DNA from: an uncultured Prevotella sp.
Lineage (GTDB): Bacteria > Bacteroidota > Bacteroidia > Bacteroidales > Bacteroidaceae
Direction of reading: 5' to 3'
Length of the DNA stretch: 64,000 nt
NCBI GenBank assembly: GCA_944320195.1
Contig: CALUGP010000009.1
Coordinates: 27,314 to 91,313 of the forward strand
This document shows positions 31,901 to 40,152 of this stretch, piece by piece; within the stretch, counting starts at the first letter, position 1, and the number at the start of each line of letters is the position of its first letter. A model generated the notes under the pieces. It saw nothing but the letters and a program-made list of their open reading frames with translations, made no database searches and was not told the origin of the DNA. The position numbers and the translations under genes are program-made.

Positions 31901-34216
31901 TTATTGTATATTTTTATTAGTAGGGGCAACTGTATTTTCACAGTTGGGGCAAATAAAAATGTTTTGTTCTCCGTTTAATTTTAATTGTGTTCCGCATTTT
32001 GGGCAGAAATAAATGCCTTTATTATTATGTCCGTGTCCTCTCTTTTGTTCTATATAATCAGGTATTGGCCTATTGTGGTTTATATATTGATTAGCTTTAA
32101 GTTCAAAGATTTCATCATCACAGCAAGAAGCACACTCTGGACATATATAAAATCCATTTTCACACTGTTTGTCATCTCTTGAATCTATCAATCCTTTTTT
32201 ACAATGATAACAGTAATTAAGATAAATTTCTTTGTTGTATTCTGAGCAATTTGGATTTATACAAGAAAAATAATTATAGCTGTTGAGATGTCTTTTTGTT
32301 ACTTTATATAAAAGATGTCCACATTTTCTGCATTTTAATTGTTTGAATTTTCTTACAACTTTATTTGCAATAACTATAAATTTTATGATTGTTTCATTGG
32401 ACTCATATCCATATTTTGCCTTGTTCGTTTGGGGATAACCGATAATCTCACATAAATGAAAGAGTGTATAATTATTCCATGAATATACTTCCTGTAAAGT
32501 TTGTGTATAAAAAACTGGTTCAAAACAATGCCTATTCATGCAGAAATAAAATGGTTTATCAAGAACTTTATTATATTCTGACGCAATCTTGGGAGAACAA
32601 AATAATATTCTTTTTCTTATGTCTCGATGTGTAAGGAAGTTATTGTCTTCACCTTCTTTGTTGTAATAGTAAAACCCTTTTAACTCATTAAGTAATTTTT
32701 TGTCGTATTCAAATTCAAAAGAAGAACCATTTTTTGTGAAACGACAATTTTTATCTTTAAAAAATATATTTAAAGAGTTGATTGTACTTTGTAATATTTC
32801 TTTAGTTTGTCTCTTTTCTTCGTCTTTAAGCTTTTCCCATTCTTTATAATCGATGCCTTTTTTATATTCAACATATTTGTATGCATTCTCATTTGGTGAA
32901 ACTTTTATTTTGATAGGTATGCAACAATTTCTTAATAGGTCTGTTTTTTTATCATCGATACCCAATTTTTCCTGTATACTTTTAATATCTCCGATATATT
33001 CTTTTCGTTTTTCATAAGAAGAGGAAATATTGCTGAATTTTTTTTCAAACATTTTTTTATCAAGTTGATATATTATGTTATAACTAATAAAACCTTTAAA
33101 GTTAGTATTATTAACCACTCCTCCTTTACAGCAAGGTAAAAATGTATCCATCATTAAATCTATATAATTAGGATTTATGACATCACAATTCGTTATAATT
33201 AAATCTAATATTCCATCAAATTCTTGAAAAGATTGCCCTTTTGTTTTTATTAAGGTTAAGATACAGTCGCATAATAACTTATTACCCATTTTAATTTTTC
33301 CAGGTTCCATGCAACAATGTCTGTACCGAATAAAATTCTCGTATGGGGTGTTTTTAAATTGTTCAATTAAATTGATGTCAAATTTAGTATTGTTCAGTTT
33401 AACATCATAAAAATACCTTTTTATGATGTCAAGTTGTGTCTTTTCTGAAACTACGGAGTATACTTCTGGTAGATTATTGTAATCATTTAATGGATGGCAT
33501 GATTGTAACCATTTTTTTACATGGATGATACGATTAGGTGTATTTCTATCATCGGCTTGATTTAAAAAGATATAATCAGCTAATTCAAATATATTTTTGT
33601 CTTTTATTTTTTCAATTGTAATAGAAGGCTTAATATGATTTAAGGCGTCATATATCAAAGAGAATGAATAAATTGTATAATCGGATAAGAATGCTTTAAT
33701 CTGTTGTTGTTTGTTATATGATAAGCATCTACAGCATTGACTTAGGTCATTCAATATGTTTTTTTGAGTTTGAGAATCAGAATAATTTATTATGGCATTT
33801 TGTAATTGTGTTCTTCCAAACTTGTCATGCTTTTTTTCCCAAGACGTATGGTTCAGAAACCATAATAAGTAAATAAAGTTGAATTTATCTTCTGCAATAT
33901 GTTTTCTATAACTAAAACTATCTATAATTCTTTTCCAATCATCTTTATTATTCCCGTCTGCTTCATGGAAAGAAAATTCAATGTTGTCATCAGTTGACTC
34001 CTCTTGCTTTATAATTTCTTCAATAACGAATAAACCATAATCTATAATTTTTCCTTCCTTATTATTGTTATATTGAATCTCTGGGTTCGTAGACCTCAAT
34101 ATTGTTTCTTTTTCATTTCCTGAATGTGTGATTTCAACTCTTTCCATGAAAAACACATGTATCTTTTTAAGTTCTTCTAAGTACTCCTTGTTTGTTCTTG
34201 CTTTATTTTTTTCCAT
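31901..34216 (-). CDS. 771-aa zinc-ribbon protein of unknown function
   Basis: No known family was recognised. The first two-thirds are helical, Lys/Asn-rich and soluble, with scattered Cys pairs (LSQCCRCLSYN, YRHCCMEPGKI, FLPCCKGGV, LRNCCIPIKI). The last 190 residues hold a series of zinc ribbons: CRKCGHLLY paired with CINPNC; CYHCKKGL and CPECASCC; and at the end FCPKCGTQLKLN with FICPNCEN. Before them, FYFCMNRHCFEPVFY may be another metal site. No nuclease, helicase or transmembrane motif was seen. The gene is strikingly AT-rich and sits alone in the lon-trmN6 island, suggesting transfer. A nucleic-acid-binding or defence-type role is possible but only inferred from zinc ribbons and context. 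Confidence 0.75.
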   Translation of the reverse strand: MEKNKARTNKEYLEELKKIHVFFMERVEITHSGNEKETILRSTNPEIQYNNNKEGKIIDYGLFVIEEIIKQEESTDDNIEFSFHEADGNNKDDWKRIIDSFSYRKHIAEDKFNFIYLLWFLNHTSWEKKHDKFGRTQLQNAIINYSDSQTQKNILNDLSQCCRCLSYNKQQQIKAFLSDYTIYSFSLIYDALNHIKPSITIEKIKDKNIFELADYIFLNQADDRNTPNRIIHVKKWLQSCHPLNDYNNLPEVYSVVSEKTQLDIIKRYFYDVKLNNTKFDINLIEQFKNTPYENFIRYRHCCMEPGKIKMGNKLLCDCILTLIKTKGQSFQEFDGILDLIITNCDVINPNYIDLMMDTFLPCCKGGVVNNTNFKGFISYNIIYQLDKKMFEKKFSNISSSYEKRKEYIGDIKSIQEKLGIDDKKTDLLRNCCIPIKIKVSPNENAYKYVEYKKGIDYKEWEKLKDEEKRQTKEILQSTINSLNIFFKDKNCRFTKNGSSFEFEYDKKLLNELKGFYYYNKEGEDNNFLTHRDIRKRILFCSPKIASEYNKVLDKPFYFCMNRHCFEPVFYTQTLQEVYSWNNYTLFHLCEIIGYPQTNKAKYGYESNETIIKFIVIANKVVRKFKQLKCRKCGHLLYKVTKRHLNSYNYFSCINPNCSEYNKEIYLNYCYHCKKGLIDSRDDKQCENGFYICPECASCCDDEIFELKANQYINHNRPIPDYIEQKRGHGHNNKGIYFCPKCGTQLKLNGEQNIFICPNCENTVAPTNKNIQ

Positions 34217-34456
34217 GATAAGCTATGTTTATTAGTATTTTTTTGTACTTCCTATCTTAGATAGTTAATGAATCCATTGTGGTCGAGATTTTCTATCACA
34301 TATAGATTAATAAGTAAATTTATCGCCCAATAGGGGTATTAATAAATCAACATTAAGTGTTTCCCACATTTTCGTGTTGGCTTCGATTAAAGTTTTCTTT
34401 GAATATTGGTTAATTGTTGTTTGTTTTTGGTTATAAGTTTAAATTGTATAATACAT

Positions 34457-34768
34457 ATAAAAGCGTGGGAGTTCTTACTATTCGCCCGTCCACGCTTCGA
34501 GCCCTTCGCATTGCCCGGTATAGTAGAACGAGCAACGCAGAGACCCCACGCCGGATATGTTTACACCAATATATTTCACGCCGGAAAGGCGTGAAGATAT
34601 GATATGGAGTGAATACATACCACGTAGGACATCTACTGTTGCCTTGTTCTTGACTATACCTGAAAGTTGCGAAGTTTCGAAGCGTCAAGACAAAGCGTTT
34701 AGTAAACGCCTTTTTCATATATAGCCGCCGTCCGTGCGTTAGGTTTTGCAAACCTGTGCTTGGATAGC
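34457..34768 (-). ncRNA. Candidate structured non-coding RNA, about 310 nt
   Basis: A promoter (TATATTTG) and a terminator-like hairpin with a short T stretch bound a hairpin-rich stretch on the minus strand. Stems seen: 34742-34754 (GGTTT/AAACC), 34695-34709 (GCGTTT/AAACGC), 34575-34595 (TTCACGCC-GGAAA-GGCGTGAA), 34508-34538 (GCATTGCCCG with CGAGCAACGC, 10 pairs allowing G-U) and the terminal stem 34461-34497 (AAGCGTGG with CCACGCTT). It is GC-richer than the island around it. An overlapping 115-codon frame has no start near the promoter and is dominated by these stems, so I do not call it a gene. A 6S-like or Bacteroidales-1-type RNA is a possibility; I could not confirm either. Confidence 0.5.
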
Positions 34769-34775
34769 GACACGG

Positions 34776-34783
34776 CAAATATA
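34776..34783 (-). promoter_or_regulatory. Promoter -7 element of the candidate ncRNA
   Basis: Minus-strand TATATTTG fits TAnnTTTG; a CTTG lies about 20 bases further upstream, near the -33 consensus TTTG. Confidence 0.55.
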
Positions 34784-34936
34784 CTGACTTTCGGCAATAT
34801 CTGCAAGGTTTTGCATGAAAAGTTGCAGGGCGTTCAGCTTTTTGCCGGATATGAAACAGGCAACAGCAGATTTTTATCTCGTATTTTATGTGTTGGCATA
34901 TCTCCCTGATTTTCTGTTTGACATTATCGTTTCATT

Positions 34937-35728
34937 TTATTTGTTTTCTATGAATTTATTGTGGAATTTTTGCATTACCGTTATGAATTCGTCTGGAAGT
35001 CTTTTAATCACTTCTTCTTTGATATAGTCGGGTATCTCCTTGTAATATGCTTCGGCTATTGCGCCTGTTATGGCTCCCATAGTGTCGGCATCGCCATTCA
35101 AGGATATTGTCAGCCGTATTGCACTCTCATAATCCGTACTTTCCAAAAAAGCGATGATTGATTCTGGAACAGTGCCTTGGCAGGTTTCATCAAATTGGTA
35201 ATATTCCTTTATTTGGTCGCAAGTCCTGTCAAGGTTATAACCGAAAGTGTCTTCCACGTAATTCTTTATCTCTTGTTTCGACTTGCCAGTACGTGCCAAG
35301 TAAACGGCTGCCGCTGTAGCCTGCGCGCCTTTTATCCCTTCGGGGTGGTTGTGTGTTATTTCCGCGCTTTTCTTAGCCGCTTCCAATGTCTCTTCCAACG
35401 TGTCGAAAGCCCAGCCTACGGGACTCACCCTCATGGCCGAACCGTTTCCGAAACTGTTGTATGGCTTAGGGTCGTCTTGCCTTAACCAGTCAAAAAACAT
35501 TCCTCCATAGCCTGCGTTGATGTAACGGTTGCCATAATCCTGCATTATGCCCAACAGGCTGTCGCCAGTCAACAGCCAGTCGGCATTTGCCACGGTCATT
35601 ACCGTATCATCGGTGAAGCGGGTAGAGTTGTCATTGAACAGCGGAAAATCTGTCGTTCTTGCAGGAATGAACTCATAGTATGAACCGATGACATCACCTG
35701 CTATCGCTCCTAAAAGAATTTTATCCAT
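34937..35728 (-). CDS. ADP-ribosylglycohydrolase (DraG family)
   Basis: It removes ADP-ribose from modified targets using two Mg ions. It has 263 residues. The metal sites are visible: GAIAGDVIGSYYEF at the start, RFTDDTVMTVANADWLL (the T-D-D-T motif, about residue 37), and near the C-terminus LNGDADTMGAITGAIAEAYY (D-x-D-T). The start at 35728 is chosen because the family begins MDKILLGAIAGD; the 50 residues of open frame before it look noncoding. It is the gene next to trmN6 at the island's edge. The target is unknown and may be protein, DNA or small molecule. Confidence 0.9.
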   Translation of the reverse strand: MDKILLGAIAGDVIGSYYEFIPARTTDFPLFNDNSTRFTDDTVMTVANADWLLTGDSLLGIMQDYGNRYINAGYGGMFFDWLRQDDPKPYNSFGNGSAMRVSPVGWAFDTLEETLEAAKKSAEITHNHPEGIKGAQATAAAVYLARTGKSKQEIKNYVEDTFGYNLDRTCDQIKEYYQFDETCQGTVPESIIAFLESTDYESAIRLTISLNGDADTMGAITGAIAEAYYKEIPDYIKEEVIKRLPDEFITVMQKFHNKFIENK

Positions 35729-35906
35729 AGTGCGTTTATCATTTTGTGATAATTTCCGCAAAGATAGTTTTTTGTTTTCAATGTTCAAAGCAATAATCTT
35801 CCGCAAGCCTTGCGAAACGTAATATTTTGCCGAATGGACGGATTTCATTATTTTTGCAAGCACAAACGGATTCTTCATTTTTCACTTTTAATTTTTCATT
35901 TAGCTT

Positions 35907-36599
35907 ATGTCAAGCGGTTTTACATTCAAGCGTTTCACGGTAAATCACGGCAAGTGCGCCATGAAGGTGGGCACTGACGGCGTGCTCTTAGGGGCTTGGG
36001 CGCGTGGCGGACGGCGCATATTGGACGTTGGCACGGGTTCGGGGCTTATTGCGCTGATGATGGCGCAGAGGTTCAGTGAGGCCGGGGTGACGGCCATCGA
36101 CATTGAGCCGGGGGCGTGCCTCCAGGCTCGTGAGAATGTTGCGGCGTCGCCGTTTGCAGGCAGGATAAGGGTGGTTGAGATGGCGTTGCAGTCGTTTCAG
36201 GGCGGCTTGTATGACGCAATCGTGTGCAATCCGCCGTTTTACGCAGGCACATTGCGCAGCAAGACGGCGGCGAGGACGATGGCGCGCAGCGCTGAGACAC
36301 TGCCTTTCGCCGACCTCTTCCGACACGCCGCGCGGCTGCTGGCCGATGGCGGCGCGTTCTCAGTAGTCGTTCCGGCAGCCTTGCACAGTGAGTTTGACGC
36401 CGAGGCTGCTTTCGCCGGGTTGTGGCCCAGGCGTGTGTGCATGGTCAAGAGCGTGCCGCGCAAGGCTCCTGGCCGTTGCCTTTTGGAGTATGGCAAGCGG
36501 TCGCCGGCTCGCGTCGACGAGGCTGAAGAGTACTTGAACAATGCCGACATGACGCGCTCGGAGTGGTACGCCGGGCTTACTGAAGAGTTTTATCTGTAA
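35907..36599 (+). CDS. trmN6: tRNA1(Val) A37 N6-methyltransferase
   Basis: A SAM-dependent methyltransferase of the TrmN6/YfiC group, 230 residues. It opens FTFKRFTVNHGKCAMKVGTDGVLLGAW, followed by the SAM loop DVGTGSGLIAL (residues about 40-50) and the amino-methylation motif IVCNPPFY (about 109-116). The gene is much richer in G+C than the island on its left, marking the return to core chromosome. It is divergent from the ADP-ribosylglycohydrolase. In related genomes trmN6 commonly neighbours lon, so the genes between them look like an insertion. Confidence 0.92.
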   Translation: MSSGFTFKRFTVNHGKCAMKVGTDGVLLGAWARGGRRILDVGTGSGLIALMMAQRFSEAGVTAIDIEPGACLQARENVAASPFAGRIRVVEMALQSFQGGLYDAIVCNPPFYAGTLRSKTAARTMARSAETLPFADLFRHAARLLADGGAFSVVVPAALHSEFDAEAAFAGLWPRRVCMVKSVPRKAPGRCLLEYGKRSPARVDEAEEYLNNADMTRSEWYAGLTEEFYL

Positions 36600-37220
36600 A
36601 TGCCTGGGGGTTGCGTGCTGACTGATGACTATTGTTTCATGTTGAAACGAAAACACGGCAAGTGGCTTACACATTGATTTTCAATGGCGCGTCACAGCGG
36701 CGTTGTTCCGGAATAATTGTCCCATTGACCGAAATAACGCAAACAGAGGTGTGCAAACGCAAATGCCTATAATTCATTATGTTACGTTTCTTAACGGTCT
36801 GTGTGTGCAACGCCGGACAACCGAAAAAGGCGCAAAAGTGGCTCTAATGGCGTGAAAGAGCCGTCATTTCCACTCGTTTGAACGGCTCTTTCATGTCGAT
36901 AAGACGGCCTTTGCTGTTGTTAAAGGCCGTCTTTGAGCCTTCGTTGGGCCATGTTTTGATGCTCAAAAGGCGGCAAATGGCAAATGAATGAGCCGTTGCT
37001 GTTGGTTGGTCAAACCTGTTTCGCTGATTTTGCTTGACATTCTTGGTTTGACGTTTTGCCATGTCTTTATGCTTGAAACATGACAAAAAGAAATTCATCC
37101 GCAGTCCGGGCATATGGCCAGGCACTACGGATGAATCCAAAAAGTTCGTCTTGAAATACTGCGTTTTTATAGTCAGCATGCCCGTGCGTATTCGTGTCGT
37201 CGGCAGGGCGTGTCGCCATG
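36600..37220. other. Gene-free region with paired hairpins
   Basis: About 620 bp with no gene I can support; a 111-codon minus-strand frame across it is made of repeat sequence. It holds two perfect 12-bp hairpins and further AAAGGCCGTC / GGCAAATGG words to about 37000. Confidence 0.5.
36853..36933. repeat. Two adjacent perfect 12-bp hairpins
   Basis: TGAAAGAGCCGT (36853-36864) pairs with ACGGCTCTTTCA (36882-36893); 7 nt later AAGACGGCCTTT (36901-36912) pairs with AAAGGCCGTCTT (36922-36933). Both belong to the dispersed palindrome family. Confidence 0.9.
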
Positions 37221-37592
37221 TCAGCCGTTTTTGAAGGATACCACTTGCGTCAGTTCCGGTGTCAGGTAGAACGTGTGTAGCAGTGTGTCTTCGCCGATGG
37301 ATATGACGGCTTTGGTGAAAACGTAAATCCTTTGTGGCGGATTTGCGCCGTATTTTATGTCCTTCTTGAACGCGGCGTTGGCCGTGGCGCTTGTCCTCAT
37401 GGCATGCACGGCGCTGTCGGCTACAAACCTGGTGGAGTCTATCTTCGTGAAGTCCACGCTGTAGTCGGTCGCGGTGAGATTGGTGTCAAGGAAGTCTTTT
37501 ACGGTTTCTTCCGCCTTGTGCTGCTTGCCGCAGGCACACAGAATGACGGCTGCGGCGGTGCCGATGGCCAGTGTCTTTGCGTAATGGTGCAT
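37221..37592 (-). CDS. Small lipoprotein of unknown function
   Basis: A 123-residue protein with a lipoprotein signal: TAAAVILCACGKQ, with the acylated Cys near residue 20. The mature part has the mixed alpha/beta pattern of small NTF2-like or DUF4878-like lipoproteins (VKDFLDTNLTATDYSVDFTKI, then RIYVFTKAVISIGEDTLLHTFYLT), but the assignment to a family is uncertain. The start at 37592 is set by the signal peptide. It follows pepD by 14 nt and is probably cotranscribed. Confidence 0.75.
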   Translation of the reverse strand: MHHYAKTLAIGTAAAVILCACGKQHKAEETVKDFLDTNLTATDYSVDFTKIDSTRFVADSAVHAMRTSATANAAFKKDIKYGANPPQRIYVFTKAVISIGEDTLLHTFYLTPELTQVVSFKNG

Positions 37593-37606
37593 GGTGTCAG
37601 GTGTTT

Positions 37607-39067
37607 TTATTTGCGCGTGGGGATGTTTTTCATTATTTCCAGCAAGTGATCCCATACCATTTGCACAGTGGGGATGAGCAGGCGCTCGTCTGGCGAGTGC
37701 ACTCCGCGCAGCGTTGGCCCCATCGACACCATGTCGAGGCCTGGGTACTTCTCTGAGAACAGGCCGCATTCCAGTCCGGCGTGTATGCCTATTACCTTAG
37801 GCTCCTTGCCAAACAGCTTCTTGTATGTGTCGGTGACAATGCCTGTGAGCGCGCTGTGGGGGTTCATCTTCCATGCCGGGTATTTGTCGCCTTGGGTTAC
37901 TTCCGCTCCGGCCAACTGGAATACGGCCTTAACCGTGTTGCCCATGTTCACGAGATTGCTTGATACGTTTGAGCGTTGCGACGCTACGATTTCCACCTTG
38001 CCATCGGCGGTCATCACGCTGGCCACGTTGCTTGACGTTTCCACCATCCACGCCAGGGCTTCGTCCTGGCACATGGAGTAGGGGCCGTTGTCAACGGCCT
38101 GCAATGCCGATATTATGTTGCTGCCTGTGGTCTTGGGCATTACCTGCCGGGCGTCTGTGCTTTCGAGATTGAACCTGATGTCGTGTTCTGTGACGTGGAA
38201 CTCGTCTTCTACGTCACTGGCGAACATGTTGACGGCAATTCTTACATCTTCCTTTACCTCTGACGGAACTGCGAATATGACGACTCCGTCGCGCGGTATG
38301 GCGTTGTGCATGCGTCCCGAGTCGAAGCTTGCCAGGCGCACGTCATACTTGTCATTCATTGTATATATGAAACGCGCCAGCAGTTTTATGGCGTTGGCGT
38401 ATTTCTTGTCTATGTCGTCGCCGCTGTGTCCGCCATGCAGCCCTTTCAGCGAGAGTTTCATGAAGAAGTAGTCTTCGGGCGCGGTCTCGGGAGTGAAGCT
38501 GAATGTTGCCTTGGTCGTCATTCCGCCCGCGCAGCTGATGAAGAACTGGCCTTCGTCCTCGCTGTCGAGATTGATCAGCAGGTTGCCTTTCATGAAGCCG
38601 GGCTTCATGCCGTGCGCTCCTGTCAGTCCCGTTTCCTCGTCTCTTGTGAAAACGCATTCTATCGGTCCGTGCTCCAGGCTGTTGTCGGCAAGCACCGCCA
38701 TTTGCATGGCGCAGCCGATGCCGTCGTCTGCTCCCAAAGTTGTGCCTTTGGCCCTGAGCCATTCGCCGTCAACGTAAGTCTGGATAGGGTCTTTTGTGAA
38801 GTCAATGTCAACGTCGACCAGCTTGTCGCATACCATGTCCATGTGGCTTTGCAGTATAAGGGTCTCGCGGTTCTCATAGCCCGTTGATGCCGGCTTGCGT
38901 ATGATGACGTTGCCCGTCTCGTCCACTTCGGTCTCGAGGTTCAGCCCTTTGCCGAAGTCTTTGAGGAACTCAATCATTTTCTCTTCATGCTTTGAAGGGC
39001 GCGGAATGGCGTTTATCTTTGCAAATTGTTCAAAGACGCATTGTGGTTGCAGGTTTTTCTTGTCCAT
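37607..39067 (-). CDS. pepD: Aminoacyl-histidine dipeptidase (PepD)
   Basis: A zinc-dependent M20-family dipeptidase that splits Xaa-His and similar dipeptides in the cytosol. It has 486 residues, normal length. Metal and catalytic residues: LQSHMDMVCDK (His and Asp, about residue 80), TLGADDGIGCAMQM (bridging Asp), TRDEETGLTGAHGM (catalytic Glu pair) and IHAGLECGLFSEK near the C-terminus. It heads a minus-strand pair with the small lipoprotein. Confidence 0.96.
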   Translation of the reverse strand: MDKKNLQPQCVFEQFAKINAIPRPSKHEEKMIEFLKDFGKGLNLETEVDETGNVIIRKPASTGYENRETLILQSHMDMVCDKLVDVDIDFTKDPIQTYVDGEWLRAKGTTLGADDGIGCAMQMAVLADNSLEHGPIECVFTRDEETGLTGAHGMKPGFMKGNLLINLDSEDEGQFFISCAGGMTTKATFSFTPETAPEDYFFMKLSLKGLHGGHSGDDIDKKYANAIKLLARFIYTMNDKYDVRLASFDSGRMHNAIPRDGVVIFAVPSEVKEDVRIAVNMFASDVEDEFHVTEHDIRFNLESTDARQVMPKTTGSNIISALQAVDNGPYSMCQDEALAWMVETSSNVASVMTADGKVEIVASQRSNVSSNLVNMGNTVKAVFQLAGAEVTQGDKYPAWKMNPHSALTGIVTDTYKKLFGKEPKVIGIHAGLECGLFSEKYPGLDMVSMGPTLRGVHSPDERLLIPTVQMVWDHLLEIMKNIPTRK

Positions 39068-39196
39068 TGTTCAATATTGTTTTTTGTTTATGTTTTCCGT
39101 ATCTGCCGATGGCTTTTCGGTATTTGCGGCATTCGTGTCCCACGTGTGGGACGCATGCTTAAATGTAAAATAAAAACTCGTTTCTCTCTCATTTAT

Positions 39197-39227
39197 TTTG
39201 CATTTCGCTCTATTTGCACTATCTTTG
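39197..39227 (+). promoter_or_regulatory. Promoter of small membrane protein / OmpH-like pair
   Basis: TTTG (39197-39200), 19 bases, TATCTTTG (39220-39227): full consensus, 18 nt before the ATG. Confidence 0.8.
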
Positions 39228-39245
39228 CCGCAAAAATACTGAAAA

Positions 39246-39467
39246 ATGGCAGAAACTTTCATCATCGGCATGTTAATAATTGCTATATCGATGGCTTTGC
39301 TTTGCATAAAGCTGATATTGCTCAAGGATGGAAAGTTCTCCTCGCAGCATGTCAAGGACAATCCCGGCTTGAGGAAGCGGCGGATACACTGTGTCATGGA
39401 ACAGGACAGGGAAGCACGCTTGGCCGGGCGGCATGCTAAAGACAAGGTCGTGAATGAAAACATATAA
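39246..39467 (+). CDS. Small single-span membrane protein
   Basis: A 73-residue protein with one N-terminal helix (FIIGMLIIAISMALLCIKLI, residues 5-24) and a basic, Arg/Lys-rich cytoplasmic tail (GLRKRRIHCVMEQDREARL). A consensus promoter directly upstream, and its place 16 nt before the OmpH-like gene, support that it is real. No function is known. The context suggests an envelope role. Confidence 0.7.
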   Translation: MAETFIIGMLIIAISMALLCIKLILLKDGKFSSQHVKDNPGLRKRRIHCVMEQDREARLAGRHAKDKVVNENI

Positions 39468-39483
39468 ATATAATTAGGAAGAC

Positions 39484-40083
39484 ATGAAAAAAGTAATTTG
39501 TTCGGCCGCCGTTGTGGCATTGATGTCATTGGTTGCGGCTTCGTGTAACAAGCAAGCCCCTAAAGTGGACGAGAAACCTGCTGCAGCCGCATCGGCGGGC
39601 ACAGACATGAAGATAGCCTTCATAGAGGTTGATTCGATAATGTCGCAGTATAAGTTCTGTAAGGAATATTCTGCAATACTTGAGAAGAAAGGGCAGAACA
39701 TCCAGAACACCATCAGCTCGAAGGGACGTTCTCTGCAGAACGCTGTGGCAAAGTTCCAGCAGGATATACAGAACAATAAGTACACCCAGCAACAGGCTGA
39801 GGCCGTGCAGGCTGGTTTGCAGAAGCAGGATGCCGACCTGAGGGAATTGCAGCAGAGGCTTGGAGCTGAGTTTCAGGCTGAGACAGACAAGTTCAACAAG
39901 GCCTTGCGTGACAGCATCCAGCATTACCTTGCCATATATAATAAGGATAAGAAGTATTCTTTAATATTGAGCAAGGCCGGCGACAACATTCTTTATGCAG
40001 ACAAGGCTTACGACATAACAAACGAGGTTATCTCAGGGTTGAACAAAGCTTATAAGCCAGCCAAGACTGAAAAGAAAAAGTAA
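39484..40083 (+). CDS. OmpH/Skp-family chaperone, predicted lipoprotein
   Basis: A periplasmic chaperone-like protein of 199 residues. It has a lipoprotein signal (LMSLVAASCNK, Cys near 21), unlike classical soluble Skp. After an Ala-rich linker comes the OmpH core: IAFIEVDSIMSQYKFCKEYS, a long coiled coil (about 65-145, Gln/Lys-rich), and a C-terminal strand region (YSLILSKAGDNILYADKAYDIT), which is the typical closing motif. It probably guards outer-membrane proteins in transit. A bidirectional terminator follows. Confidence 0.88.
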   Translation: MKKVICSAAVVALMSLVAASCNKQAPKVDEKPAAAASAGTDMKIAFIEVDSIMSQYKFCKEYSAILEKKGQNIQNTISSKGRSLQNAVAKFQQDIQNNKYTQQQAEAVQAGLQKQDADLRELQQRLGAEFQAETDKFNKALRDSIQHYLAIYNKDKKYSLILSKAGDNILYADKAYDITNEVISGLNKAYKPAKTEKKK

Positions 40084-40101
40084 GCCGTTAGGTTGCTCTC
40101 G

Positions 40102-40152
40102 AAAAATGTGGGGAATGCATACATTTCATGGTTGTGCGTTCCCCACATTTTT
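40102..40152. terminator. Bidirectional terminator between convergent genes
   Basis: AAAAATGTGGGGAA pairs with TTCCCCACATTTTT, extended by TGCA/TGCG. It serves the OmpH-like gene on + and overlaps the stop of the helicase on -. Confidence 0.85.

Noticed and set aside
34431-34778. 115-codon minus-strand frame in the island
   Set aside because: It covers the same span as the promoter-to-terminator unit with many stems, its start lies at the promoter itself, and the residues show no domain. A structured RNA explains the conservation better, though this was not proven.
36844-37179. 111-codon minus-strand frame between trmN6 and the lipoprotein gene
   Set aside because: It consists of the two perfect hairpins and related palindromic words; the residues are low in structure and no promoter was seen.
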